From Heterobilharzia americana (taxonomy: Eukaryota; Platyhelminthes; Trematoda; Strigeidida; Schistosomatidae), in NCBI GenBank assembly GCA_944470555.2, contig OX104132.1:4783755-4847754 (forward strand): a stretch of 64,000 nt of DNA. Direction: 5' to 3'. A program made the translations under genes and the position numbers. The notes below the pieces were generated by a model. The model did not search any database. It had not been told where the DNA came from and worked only from the letters and a program-made list of their open reading frames with translations. Below, piece by piece: positions 12,292 through 23,572 of the stretch (its first letter is position 1; each line of letters opens with the position of its first letter).

Positions 12292-13225
12292 ACGAAACTG
12301 GGTTAAGGAATATGTGGCATGAAGCAATCCAAAGTAAACGGACAGACGTTTTCAACTTTGGGAACGTTTTCACAACCCGATGTGCGTTTTGCCCACGTAC
12401 ATGTGAATTCGGTTGGTTCTTTACCTCATTCTAATAGTTTCATGTATCTCTTAAAATGTATCGATAGATACACAAGGTTTCCGATAGCCATTTCACTTGC
12501 GGACATTACCGCAGAAACAGTGGCAAAAGCGTTTCTGCAGAACTGGGTGTCAATATTTGGTATCCCTGTAACGATAACCACCGACAGAGGGACACAGTTT
12601 GAATCAGAACTTTATAATAACTTGGTTAAATTCCTCGGTTCACAAAGAATATGTTGCACGGCGTACCACTCACAAGCAGACGGTGTGGTGGAAAGATTTC
12701 ATAGACAATTTAAAACCACCTTGATATCACACTGTGATCCCTCTCGCTGGACAGAATGCCTCCCCGTGATAATGCTAAGTATCCGCGCAGCAATCAAGAC
12801 CGACGCTGAATGTTCAGCGTCAGAATTAGTTTTCGGTACCACCCTAAGACTTGCTGGCGATTTTATCAACCCCAAGGTTGAAAGCGACAAAATCGACCAG
12901 TCAACCTATGTCGATCGACTTAGACACTGAATGGCTAGCTTAAAACCGGTTGCAACCTGTGAGCAGGCTAGAGCATTCTCTATCCCCAAGATATAGACGC
13001 TTGCACACATGTATGGGTCCGTTGTGACATAATTCAACCACCTCTTAGCCCTCCATATGAAGGATCCTTTAAAGTTATTTCACGACATCTAAAACATTTC
13101 ATCATACAACGCTATAACTCTCAAGATAGCGTTAGTATAGACAGACTTAAGCCGGCACTCTTAGACAACGATCTATTATATGTAACCCTAGAGAAACTTC
13201 CACAACGTCGTTACTTCCGTTTCTA
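12292..13225 (+). pseudogene. Ty3/gypsy pol (copy C): integrase part
   Basis: This continues the element after the RTE insertion. It holds the second half of the zinc region, then the catalytic core. The first acidic residue of the DDE triad appears lost (HVNSVGSLP where related copies have HIDIVGPLP). The second (TTDRGTQFES) and third (ADGVVERFHRQFK) are present. The 203-codon ORF 12319-12930 covers the core. The C-terminal part reads on in another frame (CDIIQPPLSPPYEGSFKVI, then SIDRLKPALLDND) to a stop near 13225. A frameshift near 12930 and the missing Asp make it non-functional. Confidence 0.85.
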
Positions 13226-14849
13226 AGATAATATCTGTTTTACAGTTTGTGTAAGATGACTGCTAAAGAACCTTCAGAGATGTGAAGAAACAGAAGTACT
13301 TCAGTATCCATTGTTGCTACTGAATGCGGAACATGAAGATGCCTTATAGAATACAAATGGCAGATATTCCAGACGAGTTTCCATTTTTTTTTCCTGGTGG
13401 TTTTATATACTATACAAAACGGACTCTCTTTCTTAGAGCAAGCTCTGGGTTTGGAGTTATTGTAATATAATATTGTAACTTAGTTGTCCCTCCAGTCTGC
13501 TGTTTCCCATCCTAAAATCTATACCATTAGCATCTCTGTAAAGGAGGCACATTCTCGACAGATTGTTGTAGCTTGTTATGCTACTTACAAGTGGCATGAG
13601 TTACTCGACTAAAATAGTAATTAAACCTAGGATACCGCCCTATTAAGCATACGATATTTGTGTACGCATCCCATATTATTTCCCTTTTTCTGTGGTTCAC
13701 CGTACCGTAAAGCTAGACCCATTCAACAATATGGATGTACATGTGATTACCAGGATTCCACATTAGGGTGGTCCCTGTGATTACACAGGCATAGGGCAAA
13801 AGTGTTCTCAGTTATGCTTGAAAGTGACCTTAACACAGTTACCTTTAAACTGTGGTGCTTTTCTGTTTTGTCTTCGGAACACGCCAACAATCACCGAATG
13901 TGACACCAGAGATGACAACTTACATTTGTCGCATAAATGACTCGAATTAAAGATAGGTCTTCACTGGCAAGCACCCCTCTTAGCCACAGTGCTACATGGA
14001 CTTGGGGGTGGGGAATTATGTGTAGACCCTTTCTCCCAGCGACAATTGCACATCACTCCAAACCATCACAACGACGTCACCGGTAGTAGCAATAATAGTT
14101 TTCACAATAACGCTTTTAATTGGTCGAGTTCACATATTGTGACAAAGAATACCCTAATGTTTCTAACTCTAGAGATACTTATTTTCCTCCACTTAAACGC
14201 CACTAAGGAGTTTTCCAAAACACGGGATATCACGAATGATAGAGCTTTCTCTTCCTAGTATTACAAGTTCAAACTCCGTTATCTAACCAACATCATACAA
14301 TCATCAGCTAATTCCGATAGCTAGGAGCATGGAAGTGGTTCATCTAGGATCATTTCTAGTCAAGTAATCAACTAGTTTTTATCAATTAACTTGTACTTCT
14401 AGCATCTCATCAGCAAATACTTGATGTTCTTCTATGCACATAAATAGCTGGACCCAGTAAACAAAAAGTAACGTCTAGAATAGCACTTCGACACAAAATG
14501 AAGAGGGATATATATTAGGTTTATAGCCGTTGTTTTTACAAATAGAATTGACTTCGTTAACTCGTACCTTGCACACAGTTTCTGAACTTGTCTCAACTTT
14601 TATTTTTTAGGTGAAAAGAAGATTCAAGAACTACTTTATATTATCGTGAAGACAATATTAATTAATAAACTAATACTACATTGACATTCTGTACAATATT
14701 TCTCCATTCATCACTGTTGCGTTTGATCAGTGGAACACTTTGCGTGCACAGTGTTAGAATTTTCTTCATCTTTTCCCATTATTTTTCTCCACCTTGTTCA
14801 CTTCACTCAGGATTGCATCGAAACGACAGTCTCTCAGGGGTCGTTTCTA
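13226..14849. other. No gene recognised; possible gypsy C 3' untranslated region
   Basis: AT-rich, without a recognisable ORF. It lies between the integrase end of copy C and a purine tract at 14850, so part of it may be 3' untranslated retrotransposon sequence. At 1.6 kb it is much longer than the 0.5 kb seen in copies A and B. Confidence 0.4.
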
Positions 14850-15087
14850 GGGGGAGGCTGATGTAGTGCCTAGTAAACTTAGTTATAATTTCTATCTGTT
14901 GTAAACTTTATATTCACTATTGACTGCAAATGAATACCGAATAACTTTTCGTGTACTCAAAACATTTTGCCTGCTCGACTTGTCCACTAGAGTAGTGCTT
15001 GGACTAAACACGTTATTTCTTCTACCACCGACTTTTTATTTGCTACGTTGTGGTAGTCTAAAACAAACTGTTCAAAGCATTATACAT
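14850..15087 (+). repeat. Candidate polypurine tract and LTR
   Basis: A purine tract, AGGGGGAGG, is followed within a few bases by TGATGTAGTGCC. About 225 bp later the sequence ends in GCATTATACA, giving TG and CA termini. Inside is an R/U5-like stretch with GGACTAAACACG, TTATTTCTTC and CACCGACT. Beyond it the minus-strand gypsy RT resumes. I found no second copy of this LTR in the window, so it could be a solo LTR or the 3' LTR of copy C. The call rests on structure only. Confidence 0.35.
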
Positions 15088-16970
15088 GTGCCCCTGGGTC
15101 CAGCATTTGCATCCTGAAGGGAAGATGATTTTGCCTAAACAGTCCTTTGTGAGTATTGATGGCCAGAATTTCTTTGCATTCGCCTGCCACAGTAACTTGT
15201 AAATATACTTCAAGACAAGTTCAACCTAGCGAAATACTTACCACCATTCAGTTTCACGAATGGATCCTCGGTAACTGGTAGCTGACACTGATGATCTTCA
15301 AGAGCGGATTCATTCTTGTAAAGTGGTCTGAACGCAAATGTATAGTGCCTTTTACTTTTTACACAATAACAACTGGAGCTCCCATATCAAAATATTTATT
15401 GACTGAATTACATTTATTGATGTAAGACGCTCGACTTCTCACCTCATGATAGGCAAAGTTGCATTTTGTACTGTCTTTCTTGGCCAAAACACAGGCTTAA
15501 TTTCTGAACGGAGCTTAAAGAGAGCTCTTACTTTTGGGCGTCTTCCCAGACCGTCAGGGAATACTGTGGCAAGTTTCAGTCTTAGCACATCAGTCAGTTT
15601 CAGATGCATACGGGATGACATGATAGATTTCGATTGCTTCATAGTTTGAGTCCAGTTGCGGATAAGCTTTAGAGGCTTCCCGAACAGCTTCAGATTTTCA
15701 ATCCTCTCTAAACCGAGAAGGTTTAAATGTGGTCAATCAGTCAGGTACAATATTCCATCGAGCGTATCGCTGTCATGCACAACAGTGCAATGAACTTCCC
15801 CCTAAATCATGTAGCTGACCATTTGATGCACTGGGAGTTGGGATAATTCTCGGTCAACTTATTCGTTGTCATATTCTTCTGCTATTTAGCCTTGCTTTGG
15901 AGGCTATTTCAAGCCGTAAACGAACCTGCTATGCGTCGGTTTTTATAGATATATGTTTTCTTTGTGACGCTTATCCACTTCTTTGTAGTCCTATAACCGC
16001 ATTTGATCTGAGGTTTTTGTGCTGATGCCTTTTTGAGTACAGCTGCAGTTGATTTCAGCGCTTAACTCTGCAATAGTCCTCTATACGACCCCGTCGAGAA
16101 CACTTAGTGTATCAAAGATTCTTAAACGGACACAATTTCACAAAGTGCAAACCACCACAATGCAAACATACTGAAGGTGGTTTTAGTCTACTGTTTTTAG
16201 TTTTTGAATGGCCAGTAGCTACTTAGTTTTGTGACTGACTTTTGTTAATATTAGCTGAAAGAATTGCCTTTTCAACCATTGCTGAGTCAATGGTCAAGGT
16301 CATCAGCCTGTAGCACTCATCTGTGATTTCCTGGAGTATAACTTTCGGACGCTGTTCCATCCTAGATAAAACACGAGAACATATGTCAGAATCTGCTGGA
16401 AATCTTAAACTGTAAGCAAAAATAAGGCATTAAAATTGGTCTTCTTCCATTGATGAAAGTTTCAAACGCTCACACTTTTCATTGGCAATGCGGGCATGTT
16501 TAACACAGTCATCGCTTGAATCTTTTATAATATTCAAACACTGATAGAGAGGGATGATTGAACTCTAAACATCTGTAACAGAATTCCGACTGTTCCATAA
16601 AGAGCAAAATTTTTAGAATTGCTTTGTAGTATACAAGTTACGGACAATCATGTCCTACAGTCTTGTTTTCTCAGAAGAATGCGTACTTTTGCTGCATCAT
16701 CAAGCAATTTAAGGTTAAGAAGAAACAAGTCTTCAAACTTTTTGAACCGTGATTCAAGTGTGATGCCCATCTGTAAATCAAAACTAAAGTTTGTATCGAG
16801 GAAATGAAACAATGCATGTCAATCATTTTAGGCTGCATGGATGTTGATGAGGTGGTGTACCACTCAGTTTTTCAGTAAGTGCTGCAACAGTTGCCTGTTC
16901 ACTTCTTTCATCTCTTTGCTTCATCAGTAACTGAATTTAATTGATGAAATGCTCACCAAAACTGTACCAG
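15060..16970 (-). pseudogene. K02A2.6-like gypsy element: gag, protease region and RT N-terminus
   Basis: Read on the minus strand from 16970 downwards, the Gag part shows LMKQRDERSEQATVAAL, ESRFKKFEDLF, DDAAKVRILLRKLDCRTYD, then a region ending near 16230. This pattern of a short coiled N-terminus followed by the LLRKLD motif is known from K02A2.6-type gypsy Gag. Further on come VFPDGLGRRPKVRALFKLR and VFWPRKTVQNATLPIMR (RT entry, about 15440-15610), MGAPVVIV, FVKLNGGKYFARLNL, ILAINTHKGLFRQNHLPF (about 15130). Many stops and frameshifts are present. The remaining RT and RNase H lie at 8985-9757. Confidence 0.7.
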
Positions 16971-16983
16971 TTGATATATCCTT

Positions 16984-17004
16984 TATATATATATATATAT
17001 ATAT
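16984..17004. repeat. (TA)n microsatellite
   Basis: A run of TA dinucleotides just upstream (minus-strand sense) of the decayed gypsy gag start. Confidence 0.85.
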
Positions 17005-17596
17005 CAGGGTGTATTCTGAAACAATAACCTTATACTTAACACTAAACGCTGGAAATTAAAACTACTAGCTTTCTACGCTCGCACTATCAGTATTGGATGT
17101 TGGATATTGCAGGTTCGCTCGGTTCCTCGAAAACAGAAAGAAGCGGCAAAACGATAGGAGATAGATAGGAGAACTAACGGTCTGTATGAATTTTACTTTG
17201 CCTTAGAAAGTGTAACCCTTTTCCAAAGAGCACTCGTACCAATCTGAGTCTTAGACGCATGATCACGTGGGTTTTTTCCAATGTCGACATGCAGTGAGTA
17301 GTCGCGAAGGCTTATCAGGGATTCTCAGCCTATTAAGGAATCTAGAGGAAAATATCGCACTCCGTAATATGGAGAGAGAGCTTAGGTGGGATTCAGTAGT
17401 CACGACCTGAACCACCTACATATTTCTAAGGAACATATTTTAAAATAAGAAATCAGCTCAGCGTAAGATGGGAATAGTTAATTTCTTATAGGTTAAAGAA
17501 ACAAATGCAGTGAAAAGCAAGGTATCCAATTGGCAAAACTAACTGCAACAAATATAAGTGAAAAACTTGGGCACTGTGGTAGAATGTAATTCCATA

Positions 17597-17818
17597 TTAG
17601 ATTTGTTTATTTGATATAAAGCGCACAGTGATACAGTATTATTTACTTGGAGACGTTTCGAGCATAAATTATTGCTCATAATCATATCAATGTAATCACA
17701 CTTCTTTCGATATCTGATTTTATAGTCCTGTCACCTAATCTCTCTTTGTTTTTTGAATGGTAGTAAATAATAATAATACTGTATCACTGTGCGCTTTATG
17801 TGAAATAAACAAATCTAA
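17597..17818. mobile_element. Foldback (MITE-like) element with about 51-57 bp inverted ends
   Basis: The left arm 17597-17647 and right arm 17762-17818 are inverted complements. They begin TTAGATTTGTTTATTT and end AAATAAACAAATCTAA and share the core GCGCACAGTGATACAG. They differ at two bases and by an extra ATAATA in the right arm. The 114 bp loop holds a smaller hairpin whose minus-strand form is GAGCA, an 8-base loop and TGCTC followed by GAAACG. No target-site duplication is clear. The ends resemble neither LTRs nor a transposase-coding element here. It could be a non-autonomous DNA transposon, or paired ends of a Penelope-like element. Confidence 0.65.
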
Positions 17819-18904
17819 CTGCAACAAAATTTTAATGTTTATCAGAATGCTGATATCGTCTTTGGCTTGAGAAATGTTTTAGTATGAAAGTTCTGACCCT
17901 GTAACCAGTACACAACAATCTACTTACGGAAAGAATAGACTATGGAACATATTTTTGGACTGACCTCTGTCAGTTGAATGATATTTTTATTGAGAGGTTT
18001 TCGACAACTGCTACTGGAGCAAACAGTGTTCAGTCTATGTGCGTGTTGATTTACATTTTCTGGCAGAAGACGTAAAATTTCAGGAGTAAATTGCACTCAA
18101 AATGAGGCTTCAAGTGTAACTCAATGCCGGAGAAGTGATCATTACGTCAATCTTTACAGATATGGTGACTTGGGTCATTGTTGACTGATTTTGTACAAGC
18201 TAGCTGTTGAGTAATGCTAAGCAGTGGTTTACTACATTCCAATGTCTGATATCTTTTTACCAGCTAGTGTAGACCAACTGATTTTTTCACGCTCGCCTCT
18301 GGGTCTTGGGGAGCGGTTCCAGGTCTATGATGGATTTCGATGCAGTAGGTCTACCCACTCGTTTGCTTTGGCTTTGGTTGGCCCGATGAGCGGTTGGGTT
18401 TCATTTAAATTCTCAAGAAGTGTGTGTGGCTTTTTCAAGGACTGTGATCTAGATGGGGTCCTCAAGTGCCGTGCCTGCAGACACCTAGTCGAAGTGATTG
18501 TAAAAAGAAGATGGAAAACATTTCCAGAGAAATCCAGTGGAAAGAAGTGAGAAGAAAAAGAAAAAAAGAAGAAAAGACGATAAGGTGAAGGGAAATGAAA
18601 CGAAAGAAAGAACCTCGATAGATTCATGGGAGAGAGGTGGTAGGGAGAGCTTGTAGTAAATAGTGTGAGAACATAAGATCAGAGAGAAGAGAGATTGTAA
18701 GTAAGATTATAGGATGGTTTGTAGGATTAGAAATGGTGACACTAATAGTAGGCGATGGTAACTGGAGGAGATGCCTACGGGGAATTATAAGGCTGCACCG
18801 GATTTGTGATGATAAGGGAGTAACGAAGGATTCGGTAATAGGTTGGCCGTGCTGAGTTGTGCGGAGTTAGCAGGTTGTATCAGCCTAGTCCATATTCCAG
18901 CTGG
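17819..18904. other. No gene recognised; purine-rich stretch
   Basis: A 108-codon plus-strand ORF (18224-18550) overlaps a 100-codon minus-strand ORF; neither resembles a known family. Positions 18545-18660 are strongly purine-rich (AAGAA and GAGA runs). The right end probably includes 3' untranslated sequence of the CR1-type LINE that starts at 18905 on the minus strand. Confidence 0.4.
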
Positions 18905-19628
18905 ATAAGCGCAAACTTTGAGTCACTACGTAACCGTCCGACCTCGTTTTGAGGCTATCAGCAGATGGAGCAGTAGCAGTTTCGGCAGGCAATGTGTTCC
19001 AGTGGCCGCATACACGCAGACAGAAGTGTGAATGCACACAAGTTTACGCCATTCGGTGAGCGATTCTCCTTGGGTTACCTCGAGAATCGCCATATTGGCC
19101 ATTCGGTAGGATTCTACTGTTCGGATGACTTGGATTACTTAGTATTTTATAAGCCGTTATCAAGTCACCATGCATCTACCGCAGCAAAGAGAGTAGAGTC
19201 CTAGATCTTTCAGCTTGTCGTGGCACGATTTTCGCTTCATTCCCACGACACCATTTGTAGCTCTTCTTTGGACTTTCTCTAAAAAATCCATGCCTCTTTT
19301 CATGTATGGCGGTGCAGTGACGTTGTGGACCTCTTTGTGAGGTAGTGTGTAGGTCTTGTACAACTTCAAAAAGAGCTCTGAGTTGAGGGCACCTAGTTAT
19401 CTGGGCATGAAGTGCGACACTAATCAGGCTCCAGAGACATCTCCTGGATAATTAGAGTTAGTATTTAGCTTATCGGTGAGTACTGGTTTGTTTATTTTCT
19501 CCGTGGTGGTGTGGGAAAGTTGTATTCCGCAGAGAAAATAGACTACTTTCTGAGGATCAAGCGTGCGGAGAAACATGGTCAGGCAATTGTCAAATTAAAT
19601 GCTAGTCCATTATTACCCATTCACTGTT
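18905..19628 (-). pseudogene. CR1-type LINE, RT C-terminus (continues 25491-26093)
   Basis: The minus strand reads through ELFLKLYKTYTLPH, the conserved FLEKVQRRAT box (about 19280), LKDLGLYSL, then in another frame GDLITAYKILSNPSHPN and CGHWNTLPAETATAPS. These are the C-terminal landmarks of CR1/jockey LINE reverse transcriptases. A 69-codon ORF (19160-19369) covers the centre. The upstream RT palm of the same type is on the same strand beyond gypsy copy A, so A appears to have split this LINE. Frameshifts near 19160 and stops show decay. Confidence 0.8.
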
Positions 19629-19970
19629 TAGGATTTGTCTTCGTGCGAACTTGAAAGACACAAAAACCAAACATCAATTATTCGGACTTGTTATATACCC
19701 ACGAATACGAGACCAAGGAAGAACACGATGGCGTAGTCGGATGGAATAGTATATTTGGGTGGTTGTGCCAAGATACCGATGCGTTCCAACTAACTGGCTG
19801 CACAGTCGAATACGAGCAGTGCAACGTGACACGACAGCGTGCCAAATGGTGAGGATGCTTGACCGGGTGCCTTCAGCTTTGCGAGTGTCGTTAAACTATC
19901 AAGGTCAGCATCAATGTTGAATGTCGTCGAACCCTAGGCTATTGATTTTGTGGAAGTCTGTGACGCTACA
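19629..19970 (-). repeat. 3' LTR of gypsy copy A
   Basis: 342 bp. In element orientation it starts TGTAGCGTCACAG and ends ACAAATCCTA. It carries the variants seen in the 3' LTR of copy B (GCACAGTCGAA on the plus strand near 19799, CAGCTTTGCGAG near 19873), whereas both 5' LTRs have ACACATTCGAA and CAGCTTAGTGAG. A few private changes occur in its outer 40 bases. Confidence 0.9.
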
Positions 19971-19976
19971 GATCAC

Positions 19977-19986
19977 TTCCCCCCTT
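19977..19986 (-). other. Polypurine tract of copy A
   Basis: AAGGGGGGAA in element orientation, immediately inside the 3' LTR. This is the expected priming site for plus-strand DNA synthesis. It is identical in copy B. Confidence 0.85.
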
Positions 19987-20479
19987 GTGGGTTCGTGAGG
20001 ACCCTAAGACGATACCAGCCGGAAGTAAAAATCCAGTGGTTTCTCTACTGGTAAAACTCTTCCGAGGGGCTCACTGCGTGAAGTGGCCCCTGGTTGTCTG
20101 AACTTGTTCTAGGGTGTCGTGGCAATTAAAAAATAGAATATCATAAATCGAATTGTACGTCGATTGCGGTCCTCAGTTTCCTTTGACGTTCCGTTCAGTG
20201 CTCGTTGCACCGGGAATATAAATAAAAGTCTTTAATACCATGAAAACGCTTCGTAAAAATGGGAAATATGTATATACAAATATATCGAAAATAAAGTTTA
20301 CGCTTATTTTCACCGTTTTTTTTCAAAAAAAGTTTCCTTACACGTTAATAAAAAAATTGACATAAAAAAGGAAAAATGTACGAGGATTTGCGCATTGCCG
20401 GTAAATAAGAAAAATATTGCCTCGGAAAAAAATTTGTAAGCAAAAAGAATATGGTTGGCACATCTTATATTTCACACCA

Positions 20480-21385
20480 CTAAGTTGAATACGACTTCAA
20501 ATACTCCGGGAACGTGACGGTTGGAACTGATCGTGTTTTTTGTTGCCCCGATGGTTGTTGTAACTGTGCATTACCAGGCACATCGTCAAGAATTTCGATA
20601 ATTGGGCTGTCCGTCGGTCGGCCATGATGAGCTGTAAAGTCACTTATAATGGGATTGCCTTCGAAATAAGCTGGTTTCAAACAGTCGATACTGACGGTAT
20701 CTCCATGTCCGTCTCGCTCAATTATACAGAATTTTTCGTGTCGCTTGATCACTTTGAATGGCATATCGTAGGGTGGTTCAAGTGGTCGACGAACGGCGTC
20801 GTGGCGAACAAACACTTGTGATGTCTTTTGTAAACTGGGGTGAACAAAGACATCAGTCGTTTGAGGTCTAACCGGAGAAGGCCTAATGGAACGCATTGCG
20901 TTTGTAAGCCTAGTCACGTAAGATGCCCTGTCGGAAACATGTTTGAAAGTTGAAGGGGAAACAAACTCACCTGGTAGGCGAAGAGTGGTCCCATAGACGA
21001 GTTCTGCAGGAGTGCATCCAGCATCAACTTTCAACGCGTTACGAATACCTAGTAGGACTAGAGGCAGAGCCTCGGTCCACTGAGGTATGTTTGTCGCTGA
21101 AAGGGAAGCTTTCAGCTGTCGATGGAAACGCTCTACCATGCCATTTGCTTGTGGATGGTAGGCTGTCGTTCGGAACCGAGTGCAACCTAAAAGTGCCGTT
21201 AGAGCGTGAAATAATCCACACTCAAATTGGCGCCCACGGTCGGTTGTGACGTAAGATGGACATCCGAAGTTCGCGATCCATCTTTCGACGAAAACACGAG
21301 CTACTGTTTCAGCAGTAATATCCTTAATAGGTACTGCTTCCGGCCATCGTGTGAAACGATCAACACAGTGAAAAGGTAGGTACAT
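20480..21385 (-). pseudogene. Gypsy A integrase, catalytic core and C-terminus
   Basis: A 301-codon ORF. It holds [10 protein letters not shown], the second DDE residue in [13 protein letters not shown] (about residue 50), [16 protein letters not shown] with the catalytic Glu (about residue 88), and a C-terminal region with [16 protein letters not shown], the gypsy-integrase C-terminal pattern. The first catalytic Asp (HIDIVGPLP) lies in the preceding frame, because a one-base deletion near 21370-21390 separates the two. The identical break exists in copy B. Confidence 0.9.
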
Positions 21386-22194
21386 CCATTAGATTCTGGT
21401 AGGGGTCCTACAATATCTATATGGACGTGGTCGAAACGCATGTCTGGGGCTAGAAAAGAGCCTAAAGGGCTTTTCGTGTGTCGCGTGACTTTACACTTTT
21501 GACAAGCTAAGCACGACTGAGCCCACTCCTTAACGTCTTTGTTCATCCCAGGCCAGCAGAAACGTTGTGCGATAAGCCTAATGGTGGCTCGTACACCTGG
21601 ATGAGAGAGTTTGTGCAACGTATTGAAGACGTTGCGTCGACAACTCTTCGGAACTATTGGGCGTGGTTGACTAGCAGAGACATCGCACAAAATTGTATCC
21701 TTGTCTGATCCAGGACAAAGTCGCAGCTTGAGAGTTGTGGACGACAACTCATGATGCAGCTCAAGGTCTTCCTTTTGACGCCGAGCTAGTTCAACGAGAT
21801 CAATGCCCTCGATATGATTTATCGAAGCTATTCGAGATAGTGCGTCGGCTGCGGAGTTGTTTGCTCCAGAAATGTGGCGGATGTCTGACGTGAACTGGGA
21901 AATGTAATCCAGCTGTCGCGACTCACGAGGGGAGTATTTGTCAGACGCCGAGCTGAGGGAAAAGGTTAACGGTTTGTGGTCTGTGAAAATAATGAAATCA
22001 CGACCTTCCACAGAATGTCGAAAATGGCGTACAGAACAGTACATAGCTAGGAGTTCCCTACCAAATGTACTGTATCTTGTTTCCGCGTCTTGCAGCCGCC
22101 TCGAGAAAAAGGCTAACGGTTGCCACTGGTTGTCAGTCAATTGTTGCAAAACTGCTCCAATTGCTGAATCAGATGCATCAACAGCAATACTCAA
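21301..22194 (-). pseudogene. Gypsy A RNase H and integrase zinc region
   Basis: A 297-codon ORF. RNase H shows [35 protein letters not shown] and [10 protein letters not shown]. The integrase HHCC zinc region shows [18 protein letters not shown] and CLACQKCK, then HIDIVGPLP with the first catalytic Asp. The ORF starts where a T is missing from a T run near 22194 compared with copy B, so the frame is lost from the RT upstream. One Ile codon present in copy B near 39052 is absent here. Confidence 0.9.
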
Positions 22195-22802
22195 GGAGCA
22201 TTGGGGTCATGATGCATAAGCATGGTTGCGTTCGAAATGGCTTCCTTGACTTTAGAGAAAGCAAGTCTAGCTCGAAGTAGATCTGTTAGTGGTCTCATGA
22301 CAGAGGCACAGTTGGGGATAAACCTTCGGTAATAACTTACCAGGCCATTGAAAGTGCGGAGATGTTTCACAGTGGTCGGCTCTGGATAGTTTGTGATAGC
22401 CGCCACTTTATCTCTCAATGGGCGTATACCTTTGTTGTCAATGGTATGCCCAAGGAAGCTGAGTGATTCAACTCCTATTTCACACTTCTGTAAGTTGACT
22501 GTGATGCCATGTTTTTTAAGTCTTTCGAATGCGAGGTCCAAATGTTTGAGGTGAGTTTCCTTATCTGGACTCGCAATTAGACAGTCATCGATGTAGACAT
22601 GAACAAAATTCAAACCACGGAAGACATCATCCATAAAGCGTTGGAATGTTTGTGCTGCATTCCGAAGACCAAATGGCATGCGCAGGAATTCAAACAGGCC
22701 AAAAGGAGTAATAATGGCTGTTTTCGCGATATCTTCTGCTGCCATAGGTATCTGGTTGTACGCTTTGACCAAGTCGATTTTGAGAAAATGTTCATTCCGC
22801 AT
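22191..22802 (-). pseudogene. Gypsy A reverse transcriptase palm and thumb
   Basis: A 203-codon ORF with [41 protein letters not shown], a catalytic [11 protein letters not shown] (about residue 71), [13 protein letters not shown] and [18 protein letters not shown]. The RMPFG box is intact here, whereas copy B has HMTFG. A one-base deletion near 22782 relative to copy B separates this ORF from the upstream protease/RT frame. Confidence 0.92.
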
Positions 22803-23572
22803 AAGGTTGCAGTCAAATCGTAAACGTGAGGTATCGGGTAGCAGTCCGGAGTTGTTTTGGCGTTAAGCCCTCGGTAATCACCGGTTGGATGCCAGTTGTT
22901 GCTATCCTTTTGGGGAACCATGTGCGATGGTGAAGCCCAAAGACTCTTTGACGGTTTGATAATGCCCAGTTCGAGCATGCGGTCAAATTCGCTCTTCGCC
23001 GCTTTGAGCTTATCGGGGGCCAGACGTCGAGCTTTGGATGCGACAGGTGGACCTGTGGTTGTCACGTGGTGCATAACATTTCCGGTTATGCAAGGAAGAG
23101 TATGCTTCGGTTGTTGCAACTCTGGATACTTCTCCAGAACTGCTTGGTAGGACGAGTCCCCTGATTGTCTGGTTCTAACAAGAGCAAAACTCGGACCTAC
23201 ATAGGTGGTGCCGCCAATAGATAACTTTGTGTTGTTATCTATCAGACGTCGACGGCGAACATCTACAAGTAGATCGTAATGGTTTAGCAAATCTATGCCA
23301 GTGATGGGCATAGAAACGTCAGCTAGGAGGAAGATCCAGTGAATAGGATTACGTAAACCCAAGCTGAGGTAGGCATACTGTCTCCCGAATGTCGCGACTG
23401 CCTTGCCGTTGGCTGCTTGGAGATTGAAGGATGGGTCATGGTGACGCCCCTTTGTGGGTGCGGGAAGAACGCTAACTTCTACGCCGGTGTCGACGAGGTG
23501 GCGAACTTTCGTTTTAATATCCGTGATGTAGAGCAAACGGCTGTTTCCGCCAGATACGGTTGCCATGAACAT
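22610..23572 (-). pseudogene. Gypsy A protease and RT N-terminus
   Basis: A 320-codon ORF. The aspartic protease has its active site in [13 protein letters not shown] (about residue 27) and the C-terminal [19 protein letters not shown] begins with [36 protein letters not shown] and [19 protein letters not shown]. After about residue 263 the frame runs off because of the one-base deletion near 22782, and the remaining codons are out of register. It overlaps the gag frame at 23479-23572. Confidence 0.92.

Noticed and set aside
13400..13640. LTR of gypsy C directly after its integrase
   Set aside because: Some TGTAA-like starts are present but there is no polypurine tract, matching end or second copy. 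The candidate at 14850-15087 is better.
17660..17690. A genuine hammerhead ribozyme in the foldback loop
   Set aside because: The stem and GAAA are present but the upstream core departs from CTGANGA, so it is recorded only as a weak resemblance.
18224..18550. 108-codon plus-strand ORF as a host gene
   Set aside because: No recognised domain, overlapped by a minus-strand ORF of similar size, and next to LINE 3' flank.
20624..21249. ORFs antisense to the gypsy pol, such as 99 codons at 20950-21249 and 93 codons at 21938-22219
   Set aside because: They are shadows of the strongly coding minus-strand pol and recur wherever that pol occurs.
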